Assembly: GCA_016936215.1 (NCBI GenBank)
Contig: JAFGPL010000305.1
Coordinates: 1 to 32,875, forward strand
Source of the DNA: Bacteroidales bacterium
Lineage (GTDB): Bacteria; Bacteroidota; Bacteroidia; Bacteroidales; UBA10428
DNA length: 32,875 nucleotides
Direction of reading: 5' to 3'
In this document: piece after piece, positions 7,892 through 16,948 of the stretch
Layout: each line of letters begins with the position of its first letter
Numbering within the stretch: the stretch's first letter is position 1
Notes under the pieces: generated by a model
Told to the model about the DNA's origin: nothing
The model's database searches: none
The model's input: only the letters and a program-made list of their open reading frames with translations
Made by a program: the position numbers and the translations under genes

Positions 7892-10800
7892 ATGAAGAAA
7901 ATTGTATGTCTAATCGTCTTATTTGTGGCATTAGGGGTGGTAAATACCCTGGCACAGACAAGGAGTATAAGCGGCACGGTTACCAGTGCCGAAGACAACT
8001 CCCCGTTGCCTGGTGTCGCAATTATGGTAAAGGGTACCAATACAGGGTCAACCTCTGATGTTGATGGCGCATATAAGATTGAAGTACCTGCAGGTGCCAC
8101 CATGCTTGAGTTTTCATTTATCGGCATGAAAACTACAGTAGAGGAAATCGGAAACCGCACTGTTATCAACGTGGCTTTAGAACCTGATGTCTACAGTGTG
8201 GATGAAGTGGTCGTGACTGCTCTTGGCATCCCGAAAGAGAAAAAGGCTTTGGGATATGCAGTAGGAGAGGTGAATTCACAGCAAATTCTTGATTCACGAG
8301 AAACAAATGTGATCAACTCTTTGTCGGGATTAGTGGCCGGTGTTCAGGTCAATAACTCAAGCGGTATGGCCGGTAGTTCTGCGCGCATAACCATTAGAGG
8401 TACCACCTCCCTTAATTATGAAAACCAGCCTCTAATTATAGTTGACGGTATCCCTTTTGATAATACCGAGTATAACTTTGACGAGGATGATGTTGATTAT
8501 GCACTGCTATACGGAAATAAAGGAAATACAGGCATAGATATAGATCCGAACCAGATAGAGAACATGACGGTACTGAAAGGTGCAGCAGCTTCTGCTTTAT
8601 ATGGTTCCAGGGCAGCAAATGGTGTTATTCTTATTACAACCAAAGGCAGTTTGAACGGCGGTAAGGCCCAGGGTTTAAAGGTAAATATTTCTTCTCGTTA
8701 TGGATGGGAAAACATTATTAAACCTCCGGTACAAAAAAAATATGGACTTGGTTTTAATGGAGAATACTATGATGGTGAAAATGATAAAACCTATTATATA
8801 TGGGGGCCATTGCTTGATACTATGGATATTCCGACATATGATCAATTTGATGAGTTTTTTGAAACCGGTCAAAATTGGGAAAATTCTTTCAACGTTCAGG
8901 GGGGTGGCGAAAAGGGATCCTATTTTGCATCATACTCAAATCTGGATCAAAAAGGCACTGTTCCGAAAAATACCCTCAATAGGCACAACCTTATGGCAAG
9001 GTTTAGTGCCAGGTTATCAGATCGTCTGAGTATCGAGGCAAAAATGGGGTACATTCGAACTGTTAATGACAGGATAATGGAGGGCAATAACCTCGAATCG
9101 GTTATGTGGACCATCATTAATGCTCCGGTAACATATAATTTCCAGCCTGCTGTGGATGAAAACGGAGTACAGCGACTCCACCGGACACTGAGCCGAAACA
9201 ATCACTTCTGGACGATTGAAAACGTACTGTTAACAAATTCAAGAGACCGGTTTACGCCTAATGTGGGTCTGGATTATAAAATCAATTCATGGCTTAACTT
9301 TACAGGTAAAGTTGGTGTAGATTACTATACCGATTTTACCAATTATCATGAAAACGTAGGTACAATAGGTGCAAATCCTACCGGACGAATTGATCAGACA
9401 ACAAGAACCAACAGAGAGTTTAACTCCGATCTCATGCTTAATTTCAACAAATCAATCGGAACAGATTTTAATATTTCAGCAATGGTTGGACAGAACATTA
9501 ATGACAGGTACTATGATTACCATCGTGTTAATGGTTCTGATCTTATAATCCCCGACTTTTACGATTTATCAAATGCAACAAGTTATTCTCCGTCTGAAGG
9601 TCAGACACAGAAAAGGACAGTAAGCATTTACGGACAGGGTTCTGTTGCCTGGAGAAGTATGCTGTTTCTAAATGTTACTGGTAGAAATGACTGGTCATCC
9701 TCGCTACCCGTAAAGAACAACTCTTATTTTTATCCATCGGTAAGCCTTAGCTATATTTTTACAGAAATGTTTAATATTCCCGACAATATTCTACCTTTTG
9801 GAAAAATCAGGCTCTCATATGCACAAGTAGGGAACGATCCTCCTGCATATGCTACAAAAACCTCTAATATCAGGGCAAATCCTTCTGATGGACAAAGAGG
9901 AAATATTGATTTCCCATTTAGAGGTTATGGGTCTTACATCGAGAGCAATGTTATGGGAAATCCCGATCTCAAACCTGAATTGACTTCTGAGATGGAGATG
10001 GGACTCGACCTTAGATTTTTAAACAACAGGATCGGTATTGATATGGCACTTTATAGCAAGAAAAGTACCAACCAGATATTTCCCGCACCTATTGCTTCAG
10101 AAACCGGATTTTTGCAAAAGGTGATCAATGCCGGGGAAATAACCAACAAAGGTGTAGAACTAATGGTTGATCTAATTCCAGTGAAGTTTCGTGACTTTAC
10201 CTGGAACATTAAAGTGAATTATTCCCGTAACAAAAATGAAGTGGTTAAGCTTACCGAGGGAGTGGAAAGCATAAGGCTTGCCGGTTTTACAAGTCCTGGT
10301 ATTTTCATCCGAGAAAAAACTCCTTATGGGGTAATATGGGGCACTCGTTATGAAAGAAACGAACAGGGACAGGTGCTAATTGATGATGACCCTGAAAGTG
10401 ACCTCTATGGTTTCCCAATAATTGCTGATGATTTGGGGCCTATTGGTATTGTAACCCCTGACTGGCAAGGCGGTATCCGAAACAGTTTTTCTTATAAAGG
10501 AATCACTTTAAGCGCTTTAGTTGATATGCGCAAAGGAGGAGACCTGATGAACTTTGATGAATATTATACCACTTTTTATGGTTCTTCAATACAAACCGAA
10601 AATCGTGATCAACCGGTTATAGCAGAAGGTGTAAATGCATCTGATGGCACAAAGAATGATATTGAGCTCAGTGCTTTTGACTATTATACAATTTTGCCCA
10701 CTCTTGCCGATGAGTTTATGGTTCAAAAAAGCGATTTTATTAAACTAAGGGAAGTTTCCTTTAGTTACCGGATGCCTGCCAAATTCTTTTCGAAAACGCC

Positions 10801-10978
10801 GCTAAAGGAGGTATCTGTTGTATTTACCGGAAGAAACCTCTGGATGAAAACTGATAAGAGTTTCACCGGTTCAGACCCGGAACTCAGTCTATACGGGAGC
10901 AATAACGGGCAGGGATTTCTTAATTACCAGATGCCTGCTTCGAAGAGCTACAGTCTAACCCTGAATGTCGGATTTTAA
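7892..10978 (+). CDS. SusC/RagA-family TonB-dependent outer membrane transporter
   Basis: Signal peptide, carboxypeptidase-like domain (SGTVTSAEDNSPLPGVAIMVKGTNTGSTSDVDGAYKIEVP), SVDEVVVTALG TonB-box-like segment, plug (ITIRGTTSLNYENQPLIIVDGIPFDN, AAASALYGSRAANGVILITTK). Confidence 0.96.
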   Translation: MKKIVCLIVLFVALGVVNTLAQTRSISGTVTSAEDNSPLPGVAIMVKGTNTGSTSDVDGAYKIEVPAGATMLEFSFIGMKTTVEEIGNRTVINVALEPDVYSVDEVVVTALGIPKEKKALGYAVGEVNSQQILDSRETNVINSLSGLVAGVQVNNSSGMAGSSARITIRGTTSLNYENQPLIIVDGIPFDNTEYNFDEDDVDYALLYGNKGNTGIDIDPNQIENMTVLKGAAASALYGSRAANGVILITTKGSLNGGKAQGLKVNISSRYGWENIIKPPVQKKYGLGFNGEYYDGENDKTYYIWGPLLDTMDIPTYDQFDEFFETGQNWENSFNVQGGGEKGSYFASYSNLDQKGTVPKNTLNRHNLMARFSARLSDRLSIEAKMGYIRTVNDRIMEGNNLESVMWTIINAPVTYNFQPAVDENGVQRLHRTLSRNNHFWTIENVLLTNSRDRFTPNVGLDYKINSWLNFTGKVGVDYYTDFTNYHENVGTIGANPTGRIDQTTRTNREFNSDLMLNFNKSIGTDFNISAMVGQNINDRYYDYHRVNGSDLIIPDFYDLSNATSYSPSEGQTQKRTVSIYGQGSVAWRSMLFLNVTGRNDWSSSLPVKNNSYFYPSVSLSYIFTEMFNIPDNILPFGKIRLSYAQVGNDPPAYATKTSNIRANPSDGQRGNIDFPFRGYGSYIESNVMGNPDLKPELTSEMEMGLDLRFLNNRIGIDMALYSKKSTNQIFPAPIASETGFLQKVINAGEITNKGVELMVDLIPVKFRDFTWNIKVNYSRNKNEVVKLTEGVESIRLAGFTSPGIFIREKTPYGVIWGTRYERNEQGQVLIDDDPESDLYGFPIIADDLGPIGIVTPDWQGGIRNSFSYKGITLSALVDMRKGGDLMNFDEYYTTFYGSSIQTENRDQPVIAEGVNASDGTKNDIELSAFDYYTILPTLADEFMVQKSDFIKLREVSFSYRMPAKFFSKTPLKEVSVVFTGRNLWMKTDKSFTGSDPELSLYGSNNGQGFLNYQMPASKSYSLTLNVGF

Positions 10979-10995
10979 CCTTAAAAATCAGAACA

Positions 10996-12432
10996 ATGAA
11001 AAAAATAGTTAAAACATACAGCCTGGTACTATCTTTAATATTTATTCTCAGTGCCTGTGAAAGCTGGCTTGATATCAATACCGATCCAAATTCACCTGCC
11101 GAAGATGCCATGACTGAAAATGTCTACCTGCCGGGTATTGAAGCTGAAGTAGCGTATGAATTAACCGGCGGGTTTCCTGCCAGGTACCCGAACTACTGGA
11201 TGCTGCAGGTAGGCCGTGATGCTGCAGCGCCCGACTTTGCAACATATGATATTGATGAGTCCGATCCTAACAACATGTGGACCTATTCAATATATACATC
11301 ATCACTGAAAAATGCTGTTAAACTGAATAAACTCGCTGAAGATAACGGAAATTTCCATTACGCGGGAATTGCAAAGGTTATTTCGGCTTACATTCTGGCC
11401 ATAACCACCGATTGTTTTGGCGATATACCCTGGATCCAGGCATTTCAGCCCGAAGTTTATCCTTTTCCTGTATTCGACAGCCAGGAAAGTATTTATAATA
11501 CCATTCAGACCTTGCTCGATGATGCAATTGCCAATTTTAATACCTCAGAAGAAGGACAGGAATTAAGACCTGGTGATGAAGATTATATTTATGGAGGAGA
11601 CATTAATCAGTGGACAAAATTTGCATATACGCTAAAAGCAAGGTATGCCATCAGATTAACTTATGCCCCTGGAAAAACAGGGGCAGGACAGGCAGACATT
11701 GCCCTTGCTGCCCTTGCAAATGGATTAAATAATACAAGTGATAATCCAGGTATTGAATTCAGTACTTCATCTGGTGCAGAAGCTCCTTGGTATCAGTGGC
11801 ATATTAAATGGGAAACCATTGCTGTATGGGCTAATGAGTATATGGTTAACCTGATGAACAGTAAAAATGATCCTAGAAGAGCTATATACTTCACGCAGAC
11901 AATAACAGACGATTACGTTGGTCACAGGACAGGAAACATGCTTCCGACAAACAGATATGATAGTGTATCAGAGTTTTCAAATGATATTCTTGCAGCAGAT
12001 GAAACCGTGTTCTGGATTACATACGATGAAGCCAAAATGCTTGAAGCCGAAGCTTATTTATGGAAAAATCAGCCTGCTGAGGCAAAAACATCACTTGATG
12101 ACGCTATCAGAGCTAATATGCAACGCTTAGGCCTCAGCAATGGGGAAATTGATTCCTATATTGCCTCAATTGGGCCTTTGCCTGCTGATTTTGAACAAGC
12201 CCTTAAAATGATTATGGAGGAAAAATACGTATCTAATTTTCTCTCAACCGAGGTATGGAATGACCAGCGTCGCACTGGATATCCGGTGATATCTTCTGCA
12301 GATATTGATAACCCGACATACAGCAATGTGCCTTTAAGGTTTATGTACCCTGCAGATGTTAAACAGAACAATCCTGATAATGAACCCGATGTTAACTGGC
12401 TCACCGATCCTGTATGGTGGGACAATAAATAA
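10996..12432 (+). CDS. SusD/RagB-like outer membrane nutrient-binding lipoprotein
   Basis: Lipobox-like LILSAC then ESWLDINTDPNSPAED; immediately downstream of susC; C-terminal WNDQRRTGYPVI. Confidence 0.93.
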   Translation: MKKIVKTYSLVLSLIFILSACESWLDINTDPNSPAEDAMTENVYLPGIEAEVAYELTGGFPARYPNYWMLQVGRDAAAPDFATYDIDESDPNNMWTYSIYTSSLKNAVKLNKLAEDNGNFHYAGIAKVISAYILAITTDCFGDIPWIQAFQPEVYPFPVFDSQESIYNTIQTLLDDAIANFNTSEEGQELRPGDEDYIYGGDINQWTKFAYTLKARYAIRLTYAPGKTGAGQADIALAALANGLNNTSDNPGIEFSTSSGAEAPWYQWHIKWETIAVWANEYMVNLMNSKNDPRRAIYFTQTITDDYVGHRTGNMLPTNRYDSVSEFSNDILAADETVFWITYDEAKMLEAEAYLWKNQPAEAKTSLDDAIRANMQRLGLSNGEIDSYIASIGPLPADFEQALKMIMEEKYVSNFLSTEVWNDQRRTGYPVISSADIDNPTYSNVPLRFMYPADVKQNNPDNEPDVNWLTDPVWWDNK

Positions 12433-12451
12433 TGCCGAATAATTGAAATTG

Positions 12452-12487
12452 CCCTGTGGTTTTAATTCTAAATATAAGACCACAGGG
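12452..12487 (+). terminator. intrinsic terminator-like hairpin after susD
   Basis: Perfect 9-bp stem CCCTGTGGT / ACCACAGGG with an 18-nt loop, followed by TTAATTTT, 20 bp after the susD stop. Confidence 0.65.
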
Positions 12488-12711
12488 TTAATTTTAAAGT
12501 TTGACCTGATTGTTTCTGAATACCTAAGAGAAAAAATGTCCTGAATCGCACATTATATGTTCGTTATCGTACATAACTGATATTTATGAGTATTTAATTA
12601 ATCAAAATTATTAACAGTAAATCAATTGCTTACAATCTTTGGCATAAAACATGATATATGTCATATTTTAAAAGAGATCGCTAAAGGTCCTTTTTCACCC
12701 TAACCAACCAG

Positions 12712-14667
12712 ATGATGGCTAAATATTTGAAAATCTTTTTGGTCATTGTTTTACTTAGCAGCCCGGGTATACCTGCGTTTTCGAATGAAGGTGCAGGGAT
12801 AGACAGCCTTTTATCACTTCTTGAAAATTCTGCCAGGGACACCAACAGGGTGATGCTATATATTGACATTGCCAATGAATACATGAGAAGCAATCCTGAG
12901 GAAGCATTTATTTTCACCCAAAAGGCAATTAACCTGTCAGCCAGGTTACATTTTAAGCGTGGAAAAGCAGAGGGATTGAACATGCTCGGTTCGTATTACT
13001 ACCAGCGGGGTGATTTTGTGGACGCAGCCAAGAGCTTTCAGGCAGCGGCAGATATATTCAGCGAAATAATGGATTCAGAAGGATTAGCCATTTGTTATAA
13101 TAATATCGGGGGTATTAAACTTAAACTTGGTTATTACAAAGATGCTTTAAACTATTATATCAAATCGGCAGAGATTTTTGAAGCGATGGGAGAAACTTAC
13201 GGTGCTGTTACGCTTTACAACAATATTGCTGTCATCTGCCGAAGGCAGGGAGACCTGGATAACGCTTCACGTTATTATCAAAAAGCTTTAGGCCTTAGCA
13301 ATAATCTTGATGATGATGATGAACTCATTTCAGGGATTCTGCATAACATTGGTTCTGTTAAACACGATCAGGGTGAGGATTCCCTTGCACTTGAATATCT
13401 TCAGAAAGCCTATAAGATTAGGTGCAGGAACGGGGATAGTTATGGAATGGCCCTAACAGCCCAAAGCCTGGGAACGGTATATCTCAATACGGGAAAACCT
13501 GAAAATGCTTTCAGGTACCTGCACTTTGCACTTACCAGGTTCAAAGAACTGGGTGATCTTCATGGAACAGCTGATTGCTATAATAAAATTGCTGTTTACC
13601 ACTTCAGGCATAAAAACTTATCAGAATCAAGAAATTACTTAATAAAAAGTTACCAGATAGGAGAAAAGCTTGGTTCATTGCCGGTTCAGCAATTCGCGTT
13701 AGGTTGGCTTGCAAGCCTTGATTCACTCGAAGGAAACCTGGCCGGTGCACTTAAATATTTTAAAGCATACAAGACAATAAGTGACAGCATCCTTACCGAT
13801 GATAAAAGGTTTGAAATTGCTAAAATGAGAATGAATTATGAAAAAGACCGGCTCGAAAGAGAAAAGCAAATCGAGTTGCTTTTAGTCAAAAACTCATTGC
13901 AGGAAAGTACATTAAAGAAGAACAGGTACCTTATTTTGTCCGTTATCATTGGTTTTTTGTTTTGCTTTACTTCGGGTTTAACAATTTTTCAAAGACATCG
14001 TCACAGGGTTCAGAAAAAAATTCTGGAACTGGAGTTGGATAAGCTGAGGCAGCAACTCGATCCGCATTTCTTATTTAACAGTCTTAATTCAATTCAGTCA
14101 TACATTTTTCAGGGAGATAAATCTGCATCAAATGAATACCTGACAAAATTGGTGAAGCTAATGCGTTTGATGCTTAGCAGTGCCAGGGAAAAAACCATTT
14201 CACTTCACGAAGAGATCGAATTTCTTTCTTTTTATCTTGACCTTATGAAATTAAGGTACAAGAATAAGTTTGATTATGAGTTTATTATTGATGAGTGTAT
14301 TGATATCCAAAGTTATAAGATTCCTACACTTATTTTACAGCCCTACATTGAAAATTGTGTTATTCATGGATTAAAGAATAAAGAAGGAAAGGGAAAGATA
14401 CATATTGCCTTTCTAATCGAACATAATCACCTGCATTGCAAAATCGAAGACAATGGCACAGGAAGGGAGATTACCCTGCAAACAGGAAACAGGTCAGATA
14501 TAGCTGAACATTGCGCTTACGGTACAAAAATCAACGAAGACCGTATTAAACTACTTAATTGTTTGTATGGAAAAGGTTTAGGGATAAAGTATTCAGACCT
14601 GACAGACAGAGACAACAAACCGGCAGGAACAAGGGTAGAACTTGATTTGCCAATCATAATGAATTAG
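12712..14667 (+). CDS. TPR-repeat sensor histidine kinase, LytS-type (His_kinase/HATPase)
   Basis: Signal peptide and TPR repeats, one TM (YLILSVIIGFLFCFTSGLTIF), then DPHFLFNSLNSIQSYIFQGD phosphoacceptor region and IPTLILQPYIENCVIHGL N-box. Confidence 0.94.
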   Translation: MMAKYLKIFLVIVLLSSPGIPAFSNEGAGIDSLLSLLENSARDTNRVMLYIDIANEYMRSNPEEAFIFTQKAINLSARLHFKRGKAEGLNMLGSYYYQRGDFVDAAKSFQAAADIFSEIMDSEGLAICYNNIGGIKLKLGYYKDALNYYIKSAEIFEAMGETYGAVTLYNNIAVICRRQGDLDNASRYYQKALGLSNNLDDDDELISGILHNIGSVKHDQGEDSLALEYLQKAYKIRCRNGDSYGMALTAQSLGTVYLNTGKPENAFRYLHFALTRFKELGDLHGTADCYNKIAVYHFRHKNLSESRNYLIKSYQIGEKLGSLPVQQFALGWLASLDSLEGNLAGALKYFKAYKTISDSILTDDKRFEIAKMRMNYEKDRLEREKQIELLLVKNSLQESTLKKNRYLILSVIIGFLFCFTSGLTIFQRHRHRVQKKILELELDKLRQQLDPHFLFNSLNSIQSYIFQGDKSASNEYLTKLVKLMRLMLSSAREKTISLHEEIEFLSFYLDLMKLRYKNKFDYEFIIDECIDIQSYKIPTLILQPYIENCVIHGLKNKEGKGKIHIAFLIEHNHLHCKIEDNGTGREITLQTGNRSDIAEHCAYGTKINEDRIKLLNCLYGKGLGIKYSDLTDRDNKPAGTRVELDLPIIMN

Positions 14668-14692
14668 AATTTTTAAACTAAACATAAATAGC

Positions 14693-14821
14693 ATGAAAAG
14701 TGATTTCTTAGCAAGAATTGAAAAACTCAGTCATGAAGAGATGGGTAAAATACGTGGTGGAAAAGAAAAACCACATCCCGATGATGATATTTTGATTATA
14801 AGGAAAAAGAAAGTTTTCTGA
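14693..14821 (+). CDS. small double-glycine-leader peptide (42 aa), candidate secreted signal peptide or natural-product precursor
   Basis: ORF read by eye, below the track's length cut-off: MKSDFLARIEKLSHEEMGKIRGGKEKPHPDDDILIIRKKKVF*. LSHEEMGKIRGG resembles Bacteroidota GG-leader consensus. Lies between the kinase stop and the regulator start, same strand. Confidence 0.75.
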   Translation: MKSDFLARIEKLSHEEMGKIRGGKEKPHPDDDILIIRKKKVF

Positions 14822-14876
14822 ACCAGTATGTCCGGATGATTATTAGCAAGTTACAGCCCATGTTTTTAAATTGGCT

Positions 14877-15623
14877 ATGATAAATGTTGTGATAATTGAT
14901 GATGAGCCTGACTCAATCAGTTTTCTGGGATCATTGCTCAGGGAATTTTGCCCGAATGTGAATATTTCAGGAACAGCAGATAACGTGGTTCATGCACTTC
15001 GGGAGATTGAAGACAAAAAGCCTGATCTGGTTTTTCTTGATATTGAATTACAGGACGGAACAGGTTTTGATATTCTGGAAAAATGCCGTTACCGGAATTT
15101 TGATGTAGTTTTCATAACCGCATACAACCAATATGCTATAAAGGCTTTTAAACACAGCGCCATTGATTATATTCTGAAGCCTGCAGATATTAACGAACTT
15201 AAAGAAGCCGTAGTTAAAGTGTCAAGAAGCAGGTCGGAGAAAAGCATTGGCAATTTCAGCATCCTTCTCGATAATTTAAAATCCGAGTCACCAAGAAAAC
15301 TGGCAATACCAACACTTCAGGGATATGAGTATATTATGGTAGACAATATTGTGCGCATTGAGGCAGAACGCAGCTATTGCAATATTTATCTTCTTGATAA
15401 AAGAAAGATCATGGTTTCGCGTTGCCTGAACGATTACCAGCAGATACTTGATGAGCGAAAATTCTTTAGGGCCCATAACTCCCATCTTATAAATCTAAAA
15501 CATGTAAAAATGTACGTTAAACGCGATGGGGGACATGTTGAAATGATTGACGGCTCGATTGTGCCCCTGGCAAGACGCAAAAAAGATTATTTCATGGAAG
15601 CGATGAGCATTTTTATGACCTGA
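14877..15623 (+). CDS. LytTR-family response regulator
   Basis: Receiver (VVIIDDEPDS, LVFLDIELQDGTGFDIL, FITAYNQYAIKAFKHSAIDYILKP) plus LytTR domain (IVRIEAERSYCNIYLLDKRKIMVSRCLNDYQQILDERKFFRAHNSHLINLKHVK). The track's 14871 start is a TTG; ATG at 14877 is more likely. Confidence 0.95.
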   Translation: MINVVIIDDEPDSISFLGSLLREFCPNVNISGTADNVVHALREIEDKKPDLVFLDIELQDGTGFDILEKCRYRNFDVVFITAYNQYAIKAFKHSAIDYILKPADINELKEAVVKVSRSRSEKSIGNFSILLDNLKSESPRKLAIPTLQGYEYIMVDNIVRIEAERSYCNIYLLDKRKIMVSRCLNDYQQILDERKFFRAHNSHLINLKHVKMYVKRDGGHVEMIDGSIVPLARRKKDYFMEAMSIFMT

Positions 15624-15626
15624 AAA

Positions 15627-16946
15627 TTAACGGTTCCCGATAAACGAATTGGCCTTAATCTCATCAATCAGTAGGTTTGAAATATCCTCCCGGCCCCTTA
15701 CATGAATGTATTTTCCCCTTCCATAGGCCGCGATCTCTTTCATGAAAGCGATAGCCTTTTCATCAAGGCCAAAACCGATTATTGAAATGGTAATGCCCTG
15801 ATTGGCATATCCAGAGATCATTTGCCTGAATTCATCTGCAGGTATATTGCCTCCTGTAAATTTACCATCGGTGGCAAGTATAACCTGGTTGTTCCCGTTT
15901 TGAATGTATTTCTTTTGTGCAAGGCTATAGGCACTGTTCAAGCCTTTTACACCATTGGTAATTCCTGCAGGAGTAAGTCTGTTGATTACTTCCCTAATCT
16001 TATCTTTTTCGCTTCCGTCAACCGATCGCAGCAATACTACAGGTTCTTCAGCATAAGATATAACTGCCACATTATCAATTTTTCTTAATACACTTACTAA
16101 GTTACTCACCGATCCTTTCATAAGTTCAAGCTTATTTTCGGCTTTCATTGACAATGATACATCAACAAGCAAAACCAGGTTGTTTGCTGCATATTGGTCA
16201 ACAGGGAGTGCAAGGGGTTCAATGTCAGGATTATCGGGTAAATCCGGTTCGCTTTTGGGAAATTCAATATTCAACGTGATTTCGGTAGCCGGAACAGGTT
16301 CTGCCAGGGGGTCAATTTCGAAAAAGAGTGCAGGGATAGACCTTCGCAGGTAAAAATCTTCTTCATGGGTATGGTAACCCGCTGCTGTTATTTTTGTGTG
16401 ATATTGCCCGATTTTTAGCTCTTTGGTCATTTTTCCGCCGCTGTTGGTAATGCCGCTGATCTGCTGCTGCATATTGAATAAAAATTCAACATGGGCTTTT
16501 GCTACAGGTTCTTTTGTAATTTTATTCAATACATTCACCTCCCGTATGTCCATGTTGTTTTGGTTAGGGAAACATTCCTGAATGGTAATCACTGTGCCTT
16601 TAATGATTATTTCTGAGTTTCCCACGGGGGTATTCGAAACCACGATGATTTTTTCTTCAAAAGGCCCTAACCTGTTCAGGTCAGGAAGCACAAAAATTTT
16701 TCCCTGTTCACCCGGACCGATGAATTTGCTGTCGTAGCTTACCTTTACATCGGGGCTTTTTCTAACCATGAGTATAGCAAGTGGTTCGTTTCCTGAATTT
16801 TCAAATTCAAAAACCGCAGGGGGATAATCAAGATTGGCTACCCTGCCGAAGTCGTGCGAAGTCTTCTGAAAAATCATGAGGGGTTGCGCCCACATATTGT
16901 GGGTAGTCAGAAGTAAAAAGATCATATTAAACAATGGTCGCATCAT
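15627..16946 (-). CDS. secreted DUF1573-like + carboxypeptidase-regulatory-like + von Willebrand factor A domain protein
   Basis: Likely start MMRPLFNMIFLLLTTHNMWAQ (signal peptide); TSHDFGRV...PAVFEFENSGNEPLAI resembles DUF1573; MIDAS-like DVSLSMKAENKL and VILATDGKFTGG for vWA. The upstream ORF extension (to 17087) overlaps the preceding gene and is probably not translated. Confidence 0.82.
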   Translation of the reverse strand: MMRPLFNMIFLLLTTHNMWAQPLMIFQKTSHDFGRVANLDYPPAVFEFENSGNEPLAILMVRKSPDVKVSYDSKFIGPGEQGKIFVLPDLNRLGPFEEKIIVVSNTPVGNSEIIIKGTVITIQECFPNQNNMDIREVNVLNKITKEPVAKAHVEFLFNMQQQISGITNSGGKMTKELKIGQYHTKITAAGYHTHEEDFYLRRSIPALFFEIDPLAEPVPATEITLNIEFPKSEPDLPDNPDIEPLALPVDQYAANNLVLLVDVSLSMKAENKLELMKGSVSNLVSVLRKIDNVAVISYAEEPVVLLRSVDGSEKDKIREVINRLTPAGITNGVKGLNSAYSLAQKKYIQNGNNQVILATDGKFTGGNIPADEFRQMISGYANQGITISIIGFGLDEKAIAFMKEIAAYGRGKYIHVRGREDISNLLIDEIKANSFIGNR

Positions 16947-16948
16947 GG

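Noticed and set aside
7834-8058. 74-aa ORF overlapping the susC start, as a possible leader peptide
   Set aside because: Runs out of frame into the conserved SusC N-terminus and has no signal or known motif; likely spurious.
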